This document shows, in pieces, positions 51,466 to 60,469 of a stretch of DNA of 64,000 nucleotides. Position 1 is the first letter of the stretch. Each line of letters opens with the position of its first letter. Location: the NCBI RefSeq assembly GCF_014199915.1, contig NZ_JACHOO010000001.1, positions 496,001 through 560,000 on the forward strand. Reading direction: 5' to 3'. Source of the DNA: Prosthecomicrobium pneumaticum. GTDB lineage: Bacteria; Pseudomonadota; Alphaproteobacteria; Rhizobiales; Kaistiaceae. Under the pieces are notes generated by a model. It was given only the letters and a program-made list of their open reading frames with translations. It was not told the DNA's origin and searched no databases. The translations under genes and the position numbers were made by a program.

Positions 51466-52644
51466 ATGACGCATATCATTACGACCACCGAAGACCTTGC
51501 CGCCGCCTGCGATCGCCTCGCCCGCTTCGACTGGATCACCATCGATACGGAGTTCATGCGCGAGACCACCTATTGGCCGAAGCTCTGCGTGATCCAGCTC
51601 GCCAGTCCGGACGAGGCGGTGGTGGTCGACGCCGAGGCGCCGGGTCTCGATCTCGCACCCTTCTTCGCGCTGATGGCGAACGAGCGGGTTCTGAAGGTCT
51701 TTCACGCCGCGCGGCAGGACATCGAGATCATCTGGCATCTCGGCGGCACGATCCCGCATCCGGTCTTCGACAGCCAGGTCGCGGCGATGGTGTGCGGCTT
51801 CGGCGAGTCGATCAGCTATGACCAGTTGGTCTCGCGCATCACCGGTCACGGCATCGACAAATCCTCCCGCTTCACCGATTGGAGCCGGCGCCCCCTCACC
51901 CCGCAGCAGGTCGAATACGCCGTCGCCGACGTGACGCATCTGCGCGACGTCTACCGTTTCCTGCAGGAGCACATCGACAGGAAGGGCCGCGGCGACTGGG
52001 TCGCCGAGGAGATGACGGTGCTGACCTCGGTCTCGACCTACAAGGTCGAGCCGGAGGATGCCTGGAAGCGGCTGAAGATGCGGATCCGCAAGCCCATCCA
52101 GCTCGCCGTGCTCGCCGAGATCGCCGCCTGGCGCGAGCGCGAGGCGCAGGAGCGCGACGTGCCGCGCGGCCGCGTCGTCAAGGACGAGGCGCTCTACGAG
52201 ATCGCCGAGCAGCAGCCGGCCTCCGCCGAGGCGCTCGCCCGGCTGCGCACCATCCCGAAGGGCTTCGAGCGCTCGCGGGCCGGAGAGGAGCTCGTCGCGG
52301 CCGTCAAGCGCGCCCTCGCCATTCCGAAGGACCAGTTGCCGAAGCTCCCGAAGCACAAGCCGATGGCCGAGAATACCGGCGCCGCGGTCGACCTGCTCAA
52401 GGTGCTGCTCAAGATGGCGAGCGAGGAGCACGGCGTCGCGCCGCGGCTGATCGCGACCATCGACGACCTCGAGGCGATCGCCGCCGACGACCGCGCCGAT
52501 GTGCCGGCGCTCTGCGGCTGGCGGCGCGAGCTGTTCGGGGCGCTCGCGCTCCGCCTCAAGCACGGCGAGGTCGCGCTGCGGCTCGAGGGCCGCCGGGTTG
52601 CGCTGGTCGAGTCGGCTCCGGCCGAGACCGCGGCCGTCGCCTGA
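51466..52644 (+). CDS. rnd: Ribonuclease D
   Basis: 392 residues. DEDD 3'-5' exonuclease domain at 1-170: ITIDTEFMRE (Exo I, Asp/Glu), VFHAARQDIEII (Exo II) and the Exo III segment VEYAVADVTHLRDVY (Tyr, Asp). One HRDC domain follows (about 205-285, KVEPEDAWKRLK onward starts the linker/HRDC region) plus a C-terminal helical domain. It trims tRNA 3' ends and other structured RNAs. The ATG at 51466 is chosen as the family N-terminus; the longer frame overlaps the aspS leader. Confidence 0.93.
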   Translation: MTHIITTTEDLAAACDRLARFDWITIDTEFMRETTYWPKLCVIQLASPDEAVVVDAEAPGLDLAPFFALMANERVLKVFHAARQDIEIIWHLGGTIPHPVFDSQVAAMVCGFGESISYDQLVSRITGHGIDKSSRFTDWSRRPLTPQQVEYAVADVTHLRDVYRFLQEHIDRKGRGDWVAEEMTVLTSVSTYKVEPEDAWKRLKMRIRKPIQLAVLAEIAAWREREAQERDVPRGRVVKDEALYEIAEQQPASAEALARLRTIPKGFERSRAGEELVAAVKRALAIPKDQLPKLPKHKPMAENTGAAVDLLKVLLKMASEEHGVAPRLIATIDDLEAIAADDRADVPALCGWRRELFGALALRLKHGEVALRLEGRRVALVESAPAETAAVA

Positions 52645-52657
52645 GGCGGGCCGCGCG

Positions 52658-54181
52658 CTACTCGATCACCACCACCGGCTCCAGGCCGCCGAGCTTTGCG
52701 AAGGCGCCGAGCCGGCGCATCAGCCGCGTGCCGCCGAGATCGGCGAGATCGGCCGGCAGCACGAGCCGCATCGCGCGCTCGCGCGTCTCGATCCGGGTAC
52801 GCGGCAGCACGCCGGGCATCGCGCCCGTGATCAGATAGGCGACGCGGAGCGCCGCGCCGAGCGCCCTCGCCCGCTCCATCAGCCGCGTCGTGGCGAGCTC
52901 GCGGATGCGCGAGGAGAGATTCTCCTCGCCGATGCCCTCGTGCCGGTAATAGTTCGACAGCGCGAGATAGGCGCGGCTCGGATGGTCGATTCCGATGAAG
53001 GCGCCGTGCGCGATCAGATTGAGGCTCTGCTCGCCGCGATAGTCGGGATGGCCGCGCCAGCCGATATCGGCGAGCAGGCAGGCGGCGATCCGCAGCCGCT
53101 GCTCCTCGGGCGTCTCCTCGAGCCCGAGCGCGGCGATCGCCTGGCCGGTCCAGGGCCCCAGTTCGCGGACGTGGCGCGGCGAGCGGGAGCGCAGCGTCGC
53201 GAGCTCCTCGGCCGCGGCGATCAGGGGGTCCTGGCGGCGCGTCTCCCTGTCGAGCAGGTCGTAGAGCAGCCCCTCGCGGACGCCGAGCGCCGAGACGACG
53301 ATCGCGGAGGGCCGCGCGATGCGGATCAGCTCGCCGAGCACGATCGCGCCATAGGGCAGCAGTGTCCGGCGGTTGCGCGACACCGCCTCGATCGAATCGA
53401 GCGAGTCCGCGTCGCGCCGGGCGACCATGCGGCAGAACTCGAGCGCCTCATCGGCCGGGATGGCGTATTCGTGCATGATGTGCAGCGGATAGGCCTTCTG
53501 CCGCATGTGCAGCCGGGCGAGCGAACGCCATGTACCGCCGATCGCATAGAAGGGCCGGCCGGCGCCGCGGCGCAGCACCGCCGAGGCGGCGAGCACATCG
53601 GCGGCGATCTTCTCGGCCTTCTTGACGCTCTTCTCCGCCGTCTCCTCGAGTCGCAGGCCGCCGAGGGGGAAGGTCTCGCCGATACCGATCTTCTGGCCCT
53701 TGACGTCGACCACTTCGAGGCTGCCGCCGCCGAGATCGCCGGCGATGCCGTTCGGCAGATGGATGCCCGACATGACGCCGAGCGCCGACAGCCGCGCCTC
53801 TTCCGGACCGCTGAGCAGTCGCGTCTCGACCCCGGTCAGCGCCTCGACGGCGGCGAGGAAATCCGCCCCGTTCGTGGCCTCGCGCGCCGCCGCCGTGGCG
53901 AGCACGTGCACCGCCGTCACCCGCGCCTGCCGGCACAGCGCCATGAAGCGGCGGATCGAGGCGAGCGAGGTGGCGATCGCCTCGTCGCTCAGCCGCCCGG
54001 TCGAGCCGACGCCGCGGCCGAGGCCGGCGAGCTCCTTTTCGTTGAAGAGCGGCATGGGCGAGCGGCTGTTGCGCTCATAGATGACGAGACGGACCGAGTT
54101 CGATCCGATGTCGATGATCGCGACCGGCCCCGAGCCGTTCAGCCGGCCCGGGGCGTAGTCTTCGGCCTCGGATGGGTTCAC
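52658..54181 (-). CDS. ppx: Exopolyphosphatase (Ppx/GppA family)
   Basis: 507 residues. The actin-like ATPase fold shows in AIIDIGSNSVRLVIYE, FNEKELAGLGRGV, VLATAAAREATNG, LLSGPEEARL and AGDLGGGSLEVVDV, followed by the HD-like C-terminal domain (LLADIGWRGHPDYR). It removes terminal phosphates from polyphosphate or the 5' phosphate of pppGpp. The GTG at 54181, 10 bases after the ppk stop with GGTGAG before it, is preferred; a GTG at 54253 would add 24 basic residues inside ppk. Last gene of the AI-2E - hda - ppk - ppx operon. Confidence 0.92.
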   Translation of the reverse strand: MNPSEAEDYAPGRLNGSGPVAIIDIGSNSVRLVIYERNSRSPMPLFNEKELAGLGRGVGSTGRLSDEAIATSLASIRRFMALCRQARVTAVHVLATAAAREATNGADFLAAVEALTGVETRLLSGPEEARLSALGVMSGIHLPNGIAGDLGGGSLEVVDVKGQKIGIGETFPLGGLRLEETAEKSVKKAEKIAADVLAASAVLRRGAGRPFYAIGGTWRSLARLHMRQKAYPLHIMHEYAIPADEALEFCRMVARRDADSLDSIEAVSRNRRTLLPYGAIVLGELIRIARPSAIVVSALGVREGLLYDLLDRETRRQDPLIAAAEELATLRSRSPRHVRELGPWTGQAIAALGLEETPEEQRLRIAACLLADIGWRGHPDYRGEQSLNLIAHGAFIGIDHPSRAYLALSNYYRHEGIGEENLSSRIRELATTRLMERARALGAALRVAYLITGAMPGVLPRTRIETRERAMRLVLPADLADLGGTRLMRRLGAFAKLGGLEPVVVIE

Positions 54182-54191
54182 GCGCTGCGGC

Positions 54192-56426
54192 TCACCGCTT
54201 CGGGGAGCGGCTGCCGATCGACCGCGGGGAGTTCTTCTTGAGGGATTTGCCACGCCCTGAAAGGCTCGGATTGGTCATGAAATATTGATGGGCGTTGAAC
54301 GGTTCGACGCCCTTGGCCGGAACGATCCTGCGCGACGTACCGTCGGGCAGGACCTCCCAGCTCTGCTGGTTGTCCATCAGGTTCGCGACCATGATCTGGT
54401 CGAGCACCTGCTCGTGGACCGTCGGATTGAGCATCGGAACGAGTGCTTCCACCCGGCGGTCGAGATTGCGCGGCATCATGTCCGCCGAGCCGATATAGAC
54501 GATGGCCTGCGGCGAAGGAAGGCCATGGCCGTTGCCGAAGCAGAAGATGCGGGCGTGTTCGAGGAACCGGCCGACGATCGACTTGACCTTGATGTTCTCC
54601 GACAGCCCGGGAACGCCCGGCCGCAGGCAGCATATGCCGCGCGCCACGACATTGACCATCACGCCCGCGCGGCTCGCGTCATAGAGCGCGTCGATGATCT
54701 GGGCGTCGACGAGGGCGTTGCACTTGATCCAGATCGAACCCGGCTTGCCGGCCTTCACGTGGTCGATCTCGGCATAGATGAGATCGAGGATGCGCTTGCG
54801 CATGAAATGCGGCGAGGTGGCGAGCTTTTCGAGATCGGTCGGCTCGGAATAGCCGGTGATGTAGTTGAACACCCGCGCCACGTCGCGGGCGATCGCCGGG
54901 TCGGCCGAGAAGAAGGAGAGGTCGGTATAGATCCGCGCGGTGATCGGGTGGTAATTGCCCGTGCCGATATGGACATAGGTGGTCAGCCCGCCATTCTCGC
55001 GGCGGACGACGAGCGACAGCTTGGCGTGCGTCTTCAGCTCGATGAAGCCGTAGACGACCTGGACGCCGGCACGTTCCAGATTGCGCGCCCATTTGATGTT
55101 CGCTTCCTCGTCGAAGCGCGCCTTCAGTTCGACGAGCGCCGTCACCGACTTGCCGGCCTCCGCCGCCTCGGCGAGGGCGTGCACGATCGGGCTGTCCTTC
55201 GAGGTGCGGTAGAGCGTCTGCTTGATCGCGACCACATCGGGGTCGAGCGCCGCCTGCCGCAGATACTGCACCACCACGTCGAAGGACTCATACGGGTGGT
55301 GGACGAGCAGGTCCTTCTGGCGGATCGCCGCGAAGCAGTCGCCGCCATTCTCGCGGATGCGCTCGGGGAAGCGTGCGGAATAGGGCTGGAATTTCAGCGC
55401 CGGCCGGTCGAGCCCGACGAGCTGGTTCAGATCGTTGAGCGCGAGCATGCCGTCGACGAGGAAGGTCTCCTCCGGCAGCACGCCGAGTGCGGCGGCGACG
55501 AAGGCGCGCAGCGGCTCGGGCGTCGCGCTCTCGATCTCGAGCCGGATCACCGAGCCGCGGCGGCGGCGCTTCAGGGCCGTCTCGAAGAACTGGACGAGGT
55601 CCTCCGCCTCTTCCTCGACCTCGATGTCCGAGTCGCGGATGATCCGGAACGAGCCCTGCGCCTCGACCGAATAGCCGGGGAAGAGATGGCCGGTAAAGAG
55701 CGAGACGGCCTGTTCGAGGCCGATGAAGCGGGCGGCGCTCGTCTCGTCCGCCGGCAGGCGGATGAAGCGGTCGAGCGTCATCGGCACGCGCAGAAGCGCC
55801 GTCATGGCCGCGCCCGTGCTCTTGCGCACCAGCGACAGGGCGAGGCTGAAGCCGAGATTGGGAATGAAGGGGAAGGGATGCGCCGGATCGATTGCGAGCG
55901 GCGTCAGGACGGGAAAGATCGAATCGAGGAAATAGGCCTCGAGCCAGGCGAACTCCGCCTTGGTCAGACGACCGCCGTCGACGATGACGATGTCGTTCGC
56001 GCCGAGTTCCTCGCGCAGCTCCACCCAGCGCAGCTGCTGCTCGCTCGCCAGCCGCGACACCGCCTCGCCGATCCGGACGAGCTGCTCGGTGGCGGACAGC
56101 CCGTCGTCGCTGTGCATGCTGACGCCCTGCCGCTGCTGTCCCCGCAGGCCGGCGACGCGGACCATGAAGAACTCGTCGAGATTGTTCGCCGAGATCGACA
56201 GGAAGCGCAGCCGCTCGAGCAGCGGATGGTTCGGATTGCCCGACTCCTCCAGCACGCGGCGATTGAAGTCGAGCCAGGAGATCTCCCGGTTGATGAACCG
56301 GCTCGGGGAGTGGCGCAGATCCTCCTCACCCCTGTTCACGCTCTCGACGGCGATCACCGCCGCACTGTCCGGGTTCTTCTGGTCCATGGCCCTGCTTCGC
56401 TTCGTTCCGCGCGCCAGATTAGCCAT
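54192..56426 (-). CDS. ppk: Polyphosphate kinase (PPK1)
   Basis: 744 residues, four-domain PPK1. N-domain [18 protein letters not shown]; head domain; C1 and C2 catalytic domains with [36 protein letters not shown], the phospho-His region [12 protein letters not shown], and a second His motif region in [19 protein letters not shown]. It makes polyphosphate from ATP reversibly. Three starts are in frame (56438 TTG, 56426 ATG, 56387 ATG); 56426 is taken, while 56387 remains possible. Coupled with ppx downstream, a classical poly-P synthesis/degradation pair. Confidence 0.95.
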   Translation of the reverse strand: MANLARGTKRSRAMDQKNPDSAAVIAVESVNRGEEDLRHSPSRFINREISWLDFNRRVLEESGNPNHPLLERLRFLSISANNLDEFFMVRVAGLRGQQRQGVSMHSDDGLSATEQLVRIGEAVSRLASEQQLRWVELREELGANDIVIVDGGRLTKAEFAWLEAYFLDSIFPVLTPLAIDPAHPFPFIPNLGFSLALSLVRKSTGAAMTALLRVPMTLDRFIRLPADETSAARFIGLEQAVSLFTGHLFPGYSVEAQGSFRIIRDSDIEVEEEAEDLVQFFETALKRRRRGSVIRLEIESATPEPLRAFVAAALGVLPEETFLVDGMLALNDLNQLVGLDRPALKFQPYSARFPERIRENGGDCFAAIRQKDLLVHHPYESFDVVVQYLRQAALDPDVVAIKQTLYRTSKDSPIVHALAEAAEAGKSVTALVELKARFDEEANIKWARNLERAGVQVVYGFIELKTHAKLSLVVRRENGGLTTYVHIGTGNYHPITARIYTDLSFFSADPAIARDVARVFNYITGYSEPTDLEKLATSPHFMRKRILDLIYAEIDHVKAGKPGSIWIKCNALVDAQIIDALYDASRAGVMVNVVARGICCLRPGVPGLSENIKVKSIVGRFLEHARIFCFGNGHGLPSPQAIVYIGSADMMPRNLDRRVEALVPMLNPTVHEQVLDQIMVANLMDNQQSWEVLPDGTSRRIVPAKGVEPFNAHQYFMTNPSLSGRGKSLKKNSPRSIGSRSPKR

Positions 56427-56456
56427 GGATTGTGACAATCTCTCTCATTTCACGCA

Positions 56457-57191
56457 CTATTCTTTGTGATCCGGCATCGGATCGTCGGGCACGGACGTGT
56501 CGTCCCGCAGCGCCTCGGCGGCGAGCGCGCGACTGACCGGCCGATGGGCGGCGAGCGCGGTCCGGTCGAGCCGCTCGACGAGCGCCACGGCCGCACCGAG
56601 CGACCGCTCCATACGCCGGGTGAGGAAGTCGACCACGGCCGGGTCGACGGTGAGCTGGCGGTCGGCGAAGAGCTTGGTCAGCACCCGTTCGAGGAGCGCG
56701 TCGTCCGGCTCGGCCAGCGCGACGGGCTGCGCGGCGCGCAGGCGGGACAGAAGGTCGGCCAGGCCGATGCCGAGCACCGCAGGCATCACCCGGCTCGTCA
56801 TCAGCACGGCCGCGTTCGCTTCGCGCGCGATATTGAGGAGGTGAAAGAGCGCCGTCTCGTCGCGCCCCGGCGCGTGGAGATCCTCGATGAGCACCGCCCC
56901 GGCGGCGACGAGCCGTTCGAGATCGGCGGTGCCGAGCCGGTCGGCGCGACACTCCGCGGCATGGCTCGCCGTCGCCCAGGCACGGCCGAGATGGCTCTTG
57001 CCGGAGCCCGGCGGCCCGACGAGCAGCACCGTGCGGCTCGGCCAGTCAGGCCAGGCGTCGACGAGCGCCGCGGCCTCGCCATTCGCCGCGCCGACGATGA
57101 AATCGGCGCGCGTCATCGCCGGCTCGTGCGGCAGATCGAGCGGCAGTTGCGAAGGCTCCGGAACCAGGGAGGCCGTCTCAGATGTCGTCAT
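56457..57191 (-). CDS. hda: DnaA-related replication regulator Hda (HdaA)
   Basis: 244 residues, DnaA-like AAA+ protein without the DNA-binding domain. A beta-clamp-binding motif QLPLDL is at 15-20. Walker A GPPGSGKS (59-66), Walker B VLIEDLH (100-106), sensor-1 region VLMTSRVMP. With the DNA-loaded clamp, Hda stimulates DnaA-ATP hydrolysis (RIDA) and so limits re-initiation. The start overlaps the AI-2E permease gene by 14 bp. This hda-ppk-ppx order is typical of Hyphomicrobiales. Confidence 0.9.
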   Translation of the reverse strand: MTTSETASLVPEPSQLPLDLPHEPAMTRADFIVGAANGEAAALVDAWPDWPSRTVLLVGPPGSGKSHLGRAWATASHAAECRADRLGTADLERLVAAGAVLIEDLHAPGRDETALFHLLNIAREANAAVLMTSRVMPAVLGIGLADLLSRLRAAQPVALAEPDDALLERVLTKLFADRQLTVDPAVVDFLTRRMERSLGAAVALVERLDRTALAAHRPVSRALAAEALRDDTSVPDDPMPDHKE

Positions 57192-58260
57192 CGGGCTCGT
57201 CGTGGACGCCGCGATAGATCGCGCTCGTCAGATATTTGGTCATGCCGAACCGCATCACGACGCCGATGGCCGCCGCCGCCGGCACGGCGATCAGCAGGCC
57301 GACGAAGCCGAACAGCACGCCGAAAGCGAACAGGGCGAACATCAGCCAGACCGGATGCAGCCCGACGCTCGCCCCGACGAGCTTGGGCTGCAGGATGTTG
57401 CCCTCGATGAACTGGCCGAGCGCAAAGATGATCACCGTCGCGACGATCCAGATCCAGTCCGGCCAGAACTGGACGAGCGCGACGCCGACCGAGACGACGA
57501 AGCCGATCGTCGAGCCGACATAGGGGATGAAGGAAAGCACACCGGCGCCGAAGCCGATCAGGAAGCCGAAATTGAGTCCGATCGCGCCGAGCAGCAGCGC
57601 ATAGAAGAGGCCGAGCACGACGCAGACGAGCCCCTGCCCCCGCACGAAGCCGGCGACCGCGGCGTCGATATCGCGAGCGATCGCACGGATGTCCTCGACA
57701 TGGTTGCGCGGCAGCCAGGAATCGACCCGCGCCACCATCCGGTCCCAGTCGAGCAGCATGTAGAAGGCGACGACGGGCGTGATGACGAAGAGCGACAGGA
57801 TGCTCAGAAGCGTCTGGCCGCCGCTCCAGATCGATTGCAGGAGGCTCGTCAGCCAGCTCGCGCCCTCGCTCATCAGCTGGCCCATCGAGCCGCGCAGCGC
57901 CTCGGTATCGATCTCGAGGAATTTCATCACCCGGCTGCCGAGCATCGTCGTCGCGAGGAACTGCAGCCGCTCGACATAGCCGGGCAGCCGCTCGATGAAG
58001 CCGGCGAGCTGGTTGGCGAGCACCGGCACGACGAGGATCAGTGCGAGCACGAAGATCAGCACGAACAGGACGAGGATGGTGAGCGAGGCCATCAGCCGGC
58101 TCATGCCGCGCCGCTCGAACCAGTCGGCGATCGGATCGAGCCCGTAGGCGACGGCCATGCCGGCGACGAAGGGCAGCAGAATGCTGCTGAACAAGAGCAG
58201 GAAGACGAGGAACACCACGAGCGCGGCGAGCCAGAAGCCGATCTGACGCTGGAGAGTCAC
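57178..58260 (-). CDS. AI-2E (PerM/YdiK) family transporter
   Basis: 360 residues with about eight membrane helices in the family arrangement: two at the N-terminus ([44 protein letters not shown], in parts), a central soluble stretch, then [26 protein letters not shown] and [33 protein letters not shown]. The family includes TqsA and Na+/H+ antiporter-like members; the specific role here is unknown despite the AI-2 name. First gene of the operon leading to hda, ppk and ppx. Confidence 0.9.
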   Translation of the reverse strand: MTLQRQIGFWLAALVVFLVFLLLFSSILLPFVAGMAVAYGLDPIADWFERRGMSRLMASLTILVLFVLIFVLALILVVPVLANQLAGFIERLPGYVERLQFLATTMLGSRVMKFLEIDTEALRGSMGQLMSEGASWLTSLLQSIWSGGQTLLSILSLFVITPVVAFYMLLDWDRMVARVDSWLPRNHVEDIRAIARDIDAAVAGFVRGQGLVCVVLGLFYALLLGAIGLNFGFLIGFGAGVLSFIPYVGSTIGFVVSVGVALVQFWPDWIWIVATVIIFALGQFIEGNILQPKLVGASVGLHPVWLMFALFAFGVLFGFVGLLIAVPAAAAIGVVMRFGMTKYLTSAIYRGVHDEPDDDI

Positions 58261-58298
58261 GTCCGCCGCCTTCCCTTGGCCACTCGTATCATTCGACG

Positions 58299-58327
58299 AG
58301 ATAGGACCGCCGCCGCGCTGCCGTCAA
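58299..58327 (-). promoter_or_regulatory. Promoter of the AI-2E - hda - ppk - ppx operon
   Basis: On the minus strand TTGACG (58322-58327), exactly 17 nt, CTATCT (58299-58304), close to the alphaproteobacterial housekeeping consensus. The -35 lies within an inverted repeat GCTGCCGT / ACGGCAGC (58317-58339, 7-nt loop) located between the divergent purM and permease genes. Confidence 0.6.
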
Positions 58328-58410
58328 GAAAACGGCAGCGGCGCTTTCGTTCCGGCGACTTGCAATCCCCAATGTTTGCCGTTAGCGAGCGGCGAAACGC
58401 GAGGATCCCG

Positions 58411-59484
58411 ATGAGCGAGCACGCGGCGGCGAAGAACGGCCTCTCCTATGCCGATGCGGGCGTCGACATCGACGCCGGCAACCGGCTGGTCGAGATGATC
58501 AAGCCGCTGGTGCGGGCGACCCGCCGGCCGGGCGCCGACGCCGAGATCGGCGGCTTCGGCGGCGTGTTCGATCTCGCCCGGCTCGGCTATCGCGATCCGC
58601 TCCTCGTCGCCGCCAATGACGGCGTCGGCACCAAGCTGCGGGTGGCGATCGAGACGGGGCTCCATGCGACCGTCGGCATCGATCTCGTCGCGATGTGCGT
58701 CAACGATCTCGTCGTGCAGGGCGCCGAGCCGCTCTTCTTCCTCGACTATTTCGCGACCGGCAAGCTCGCGCCCGAAGAGGCGGCGACGGTGATCGGCGGC
58801 ATCGCGGAAGGCTGCCGGCAGGCCGGCGCGGCGCTGATCGGCGGCGAGACCGCCGAGATGCCGGGCATGTATGCCGAGGGCGATTACGATCTCGCCGGCT
58901 TCGCGGTCGGGATCGTCGAGCGCACCCGGCTGCTGCCGCGCGGCGACGTGGCGGAGGGCGACGTCCTTCTCGGCCTCGCCTCCTCGGGCGTCCATTCGAA
59001 CGGCTTCTCGCTCGTCCGCCGCATCGTCGCGGCGAGCGGGCTCGCTTACGAGGACGCCGCCCCCTTCGCGCCGGAGACGCCGCTCGGCGCCGCGCTGCTC
59101 GCCCCGACGCGCATCTATGTGAAGCCGCTCCTCGCCGCGCTCGCCGGCTCGGATGGCATCAAGGCGATGGCGCACATCACCGGCGGCGGCTTCGTCGACA
59201 ACATCCCGCGCGTCCTTCCCGACGCCGTCGCGGCCACCGTCGATCTCGACCGGATCGCGGTCCCGCCGGTGTTCGGCTGGCTCGCCCGCGCGGGCGGCGT
59301 CGCCGAGCGCGAGATGCTGCGGACCTTCAACTGCGGCATCGGCATGGTGCTCGTCGTCGATCCCGCCGGCGAGGCCGCCGTGACCGAGGCGCTCGTCGGG
59401 GCCGGCGAGACGGTGACGCCGCTCGGCCGCATCGTGCCGCGGACCGGCGAGCCGGTCGTCTTCACCGGGGCGCTCGCGCTGTGA
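58411..59484 (+). CDS. purM: Phosphoribosylformylglycinamidine cyclo-ligase
   Basis: 357 residues, standard for PurM (AIR synthetase). Family blocks: [46 protein letters not shown] (ATP/Mg site), [31 protein letters not shown] (in parts), [13 protein letters not shown] and THIxGGGFxxNIPR-like [15 protein letters not shown]. Fifth step of purine synthesis, FGAM to AIR. The ATG at 58411 follows GAGGATCCCG. It overlaps purN by 4 bases (GTGA). Confidence 0.97.
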   Translation: MSEHAAAKNGLSYADAGVDIDAGNRLVEMIKPLVRATRRPGADAEIGGFGGVFDLARLGYRDPLLVAANDGVGTKLRVAIETGLHATVGIDLVAMCVNDLVVQGAEPLFFLDYFATGKLAPEEAATVIGGIAEGCRQAGAALIGGETAEMPGMYAEGDYDLAGFAVGIVERTRLLPRGDVAEGDVLLGLASSGVHSNGFSLVRRIVAASGLAYEDAAPFAPETPLGAALLAPTRIYVKPLLAALAGSDGIKAMAHITGGGFVDNIPRVLPDAVAATVDLDRIAVPPVFGWLARAGGVAEREMLRTFNCGIGMVLVVDPAGEAAVTEALVGAGETVTPLGRIVPRTGEPVVFTGALAL

Positions 59485-60152
59485 GCGCCAAGCTCAGGGT
59501 CGCCGTCCTGATCTCCGGCCGCGGTTCGAACATGGCCGCGCTGATCGAGGCGGCGGCCGATCCCGATTATCCGGCCGAGATCGGCCTCGTCCTGTCGAAC
59601 CGGCCGGACGCCGCCGGCCTCGCCCGGGCGGCGGAAGCCGGCCTCGCCACCGCGGTGGTCGATCATCGCGCCTATGCCGACCGCGCGGCCTTCGAGGCGG
59701 CGCTCGACGCCCGCCTCGTGGAAGCCGGCATCGAATTCGTCTGCCTCGCCGGCTTCATGCGGCTGCTGACCGACGGCTTCGTCGAACGCTGGCGCGACCG
59801 GATGATCAACATCCACCCCTCGCTGCTGCCGTCCTTCCCGGGCCTCCACACCCATGAGCGGGCGATCGCGGCCGGCGTCAAGCTGCACGGCTGCACGGTG
59901 CATTTCGTCCGCACCGAGATGGATTCCGGCCCGATCATCGCGCAGGCGGCGGTGCCCGTCGCGCCCGGCGATACACCCGACACGCTCGGCGCCCGGGTGC
60001 TGAAGGCCGAGCACGGCCTCTACCCGCTCGCCCTCGCCCTCGTCGCCGGCGGTCTGGTCGAAGTCCGTGGCGACGTCACAACGGTGATCGAGGGCCTGCC
60101 GGTCGCGACCGAGGAGATCCTCGTCGCGCCGACGATCGACCTGCGCGGCTGA
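59481..60152 (+). CDS. purN: Phosphoribosylglycinamide formyltransferase
   Basis: 223 residues. GTG start whose TGA overlap with purM couples the two. Formyl-folate and GAR binding motifs: [13 protein letters not shown] near the N-terminus, [13 protein letters not shown], the catalytic [12 protein letters not shown] (Asn, His) and [14 protein letters not shown] (Asp). It uses 10-formyl-THF to formylate GAR, the third step of purine synthesis. Confidence 0.96.
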   Translation: MSAKLRVAVLISGRGSNMAALIEAAADPDYPAEIGLVLSNRPDAAGLARAAEAGLATAVVDHRAYADRAAFEAALDARLVEAGIEFVCLAGFMRLLTDGFVERWRDRMINIHPSLLPSFPGLHTHERAIAAGVKLHGCTVHFVRTEMDSGPIIAQAAVPVAPGDTPDTLGARVLKAEHGLYPLALALVAGGLVEVRGDVTTVIEGLPVATEEILVAPTIDLRG

Positions 60153-60156
60153 CGGG

Positions 60157-60390
60157 TCAGAGGCCGCGTTCGGCCCGGCTTTCGCCGCGCTGCAGCGCGC
60201 GGGAGAGCGGCACGATCTGCCAGAGCGCCGAAAGCCCGACCAGGATGTAGACCACCCGGGAGAGCGCGCTCGTCTGTCCGCCGAAGATCGCCGCGACGAG
60301 ATCGAACTGGAAGAGGCCGACGAGGCCCCAGTTGAGTCCGCCGACGATCAGGAGGACGAGCGTGATGATGTTGAGCGCGTGCATGAGCAT
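60157..60390 (-). CDS. DUF378 family small membrane protein
   Basis: 77 residues with two membrane helices. The family pattern is clear: IITLVLLIVGGLNWGLVGLF, FDLVAAIFG, LSRVVYILVGLSALW. Function unknown; it is widespread in bacteria. A second ATG at 60384 is possible. It converges with purN, only 4 bp separating the stops. Confidence 0.88.
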   Translation of the reverse strand: MLMHALNIITLVLLIVGGLNWGLVGLFQFDLVAAIFGGQTSALSRVVYILVGLSALWQIVPLSRALQRGESRAERGL

Positions 60391-60469
60391 CCGGTTCCGG
60401 TTGGCGATGGCCCCGAACCGGCGGATGCCGCGCTTGTTCCACAGCCGGCCCGGCGAAGACCGCCGGTCC

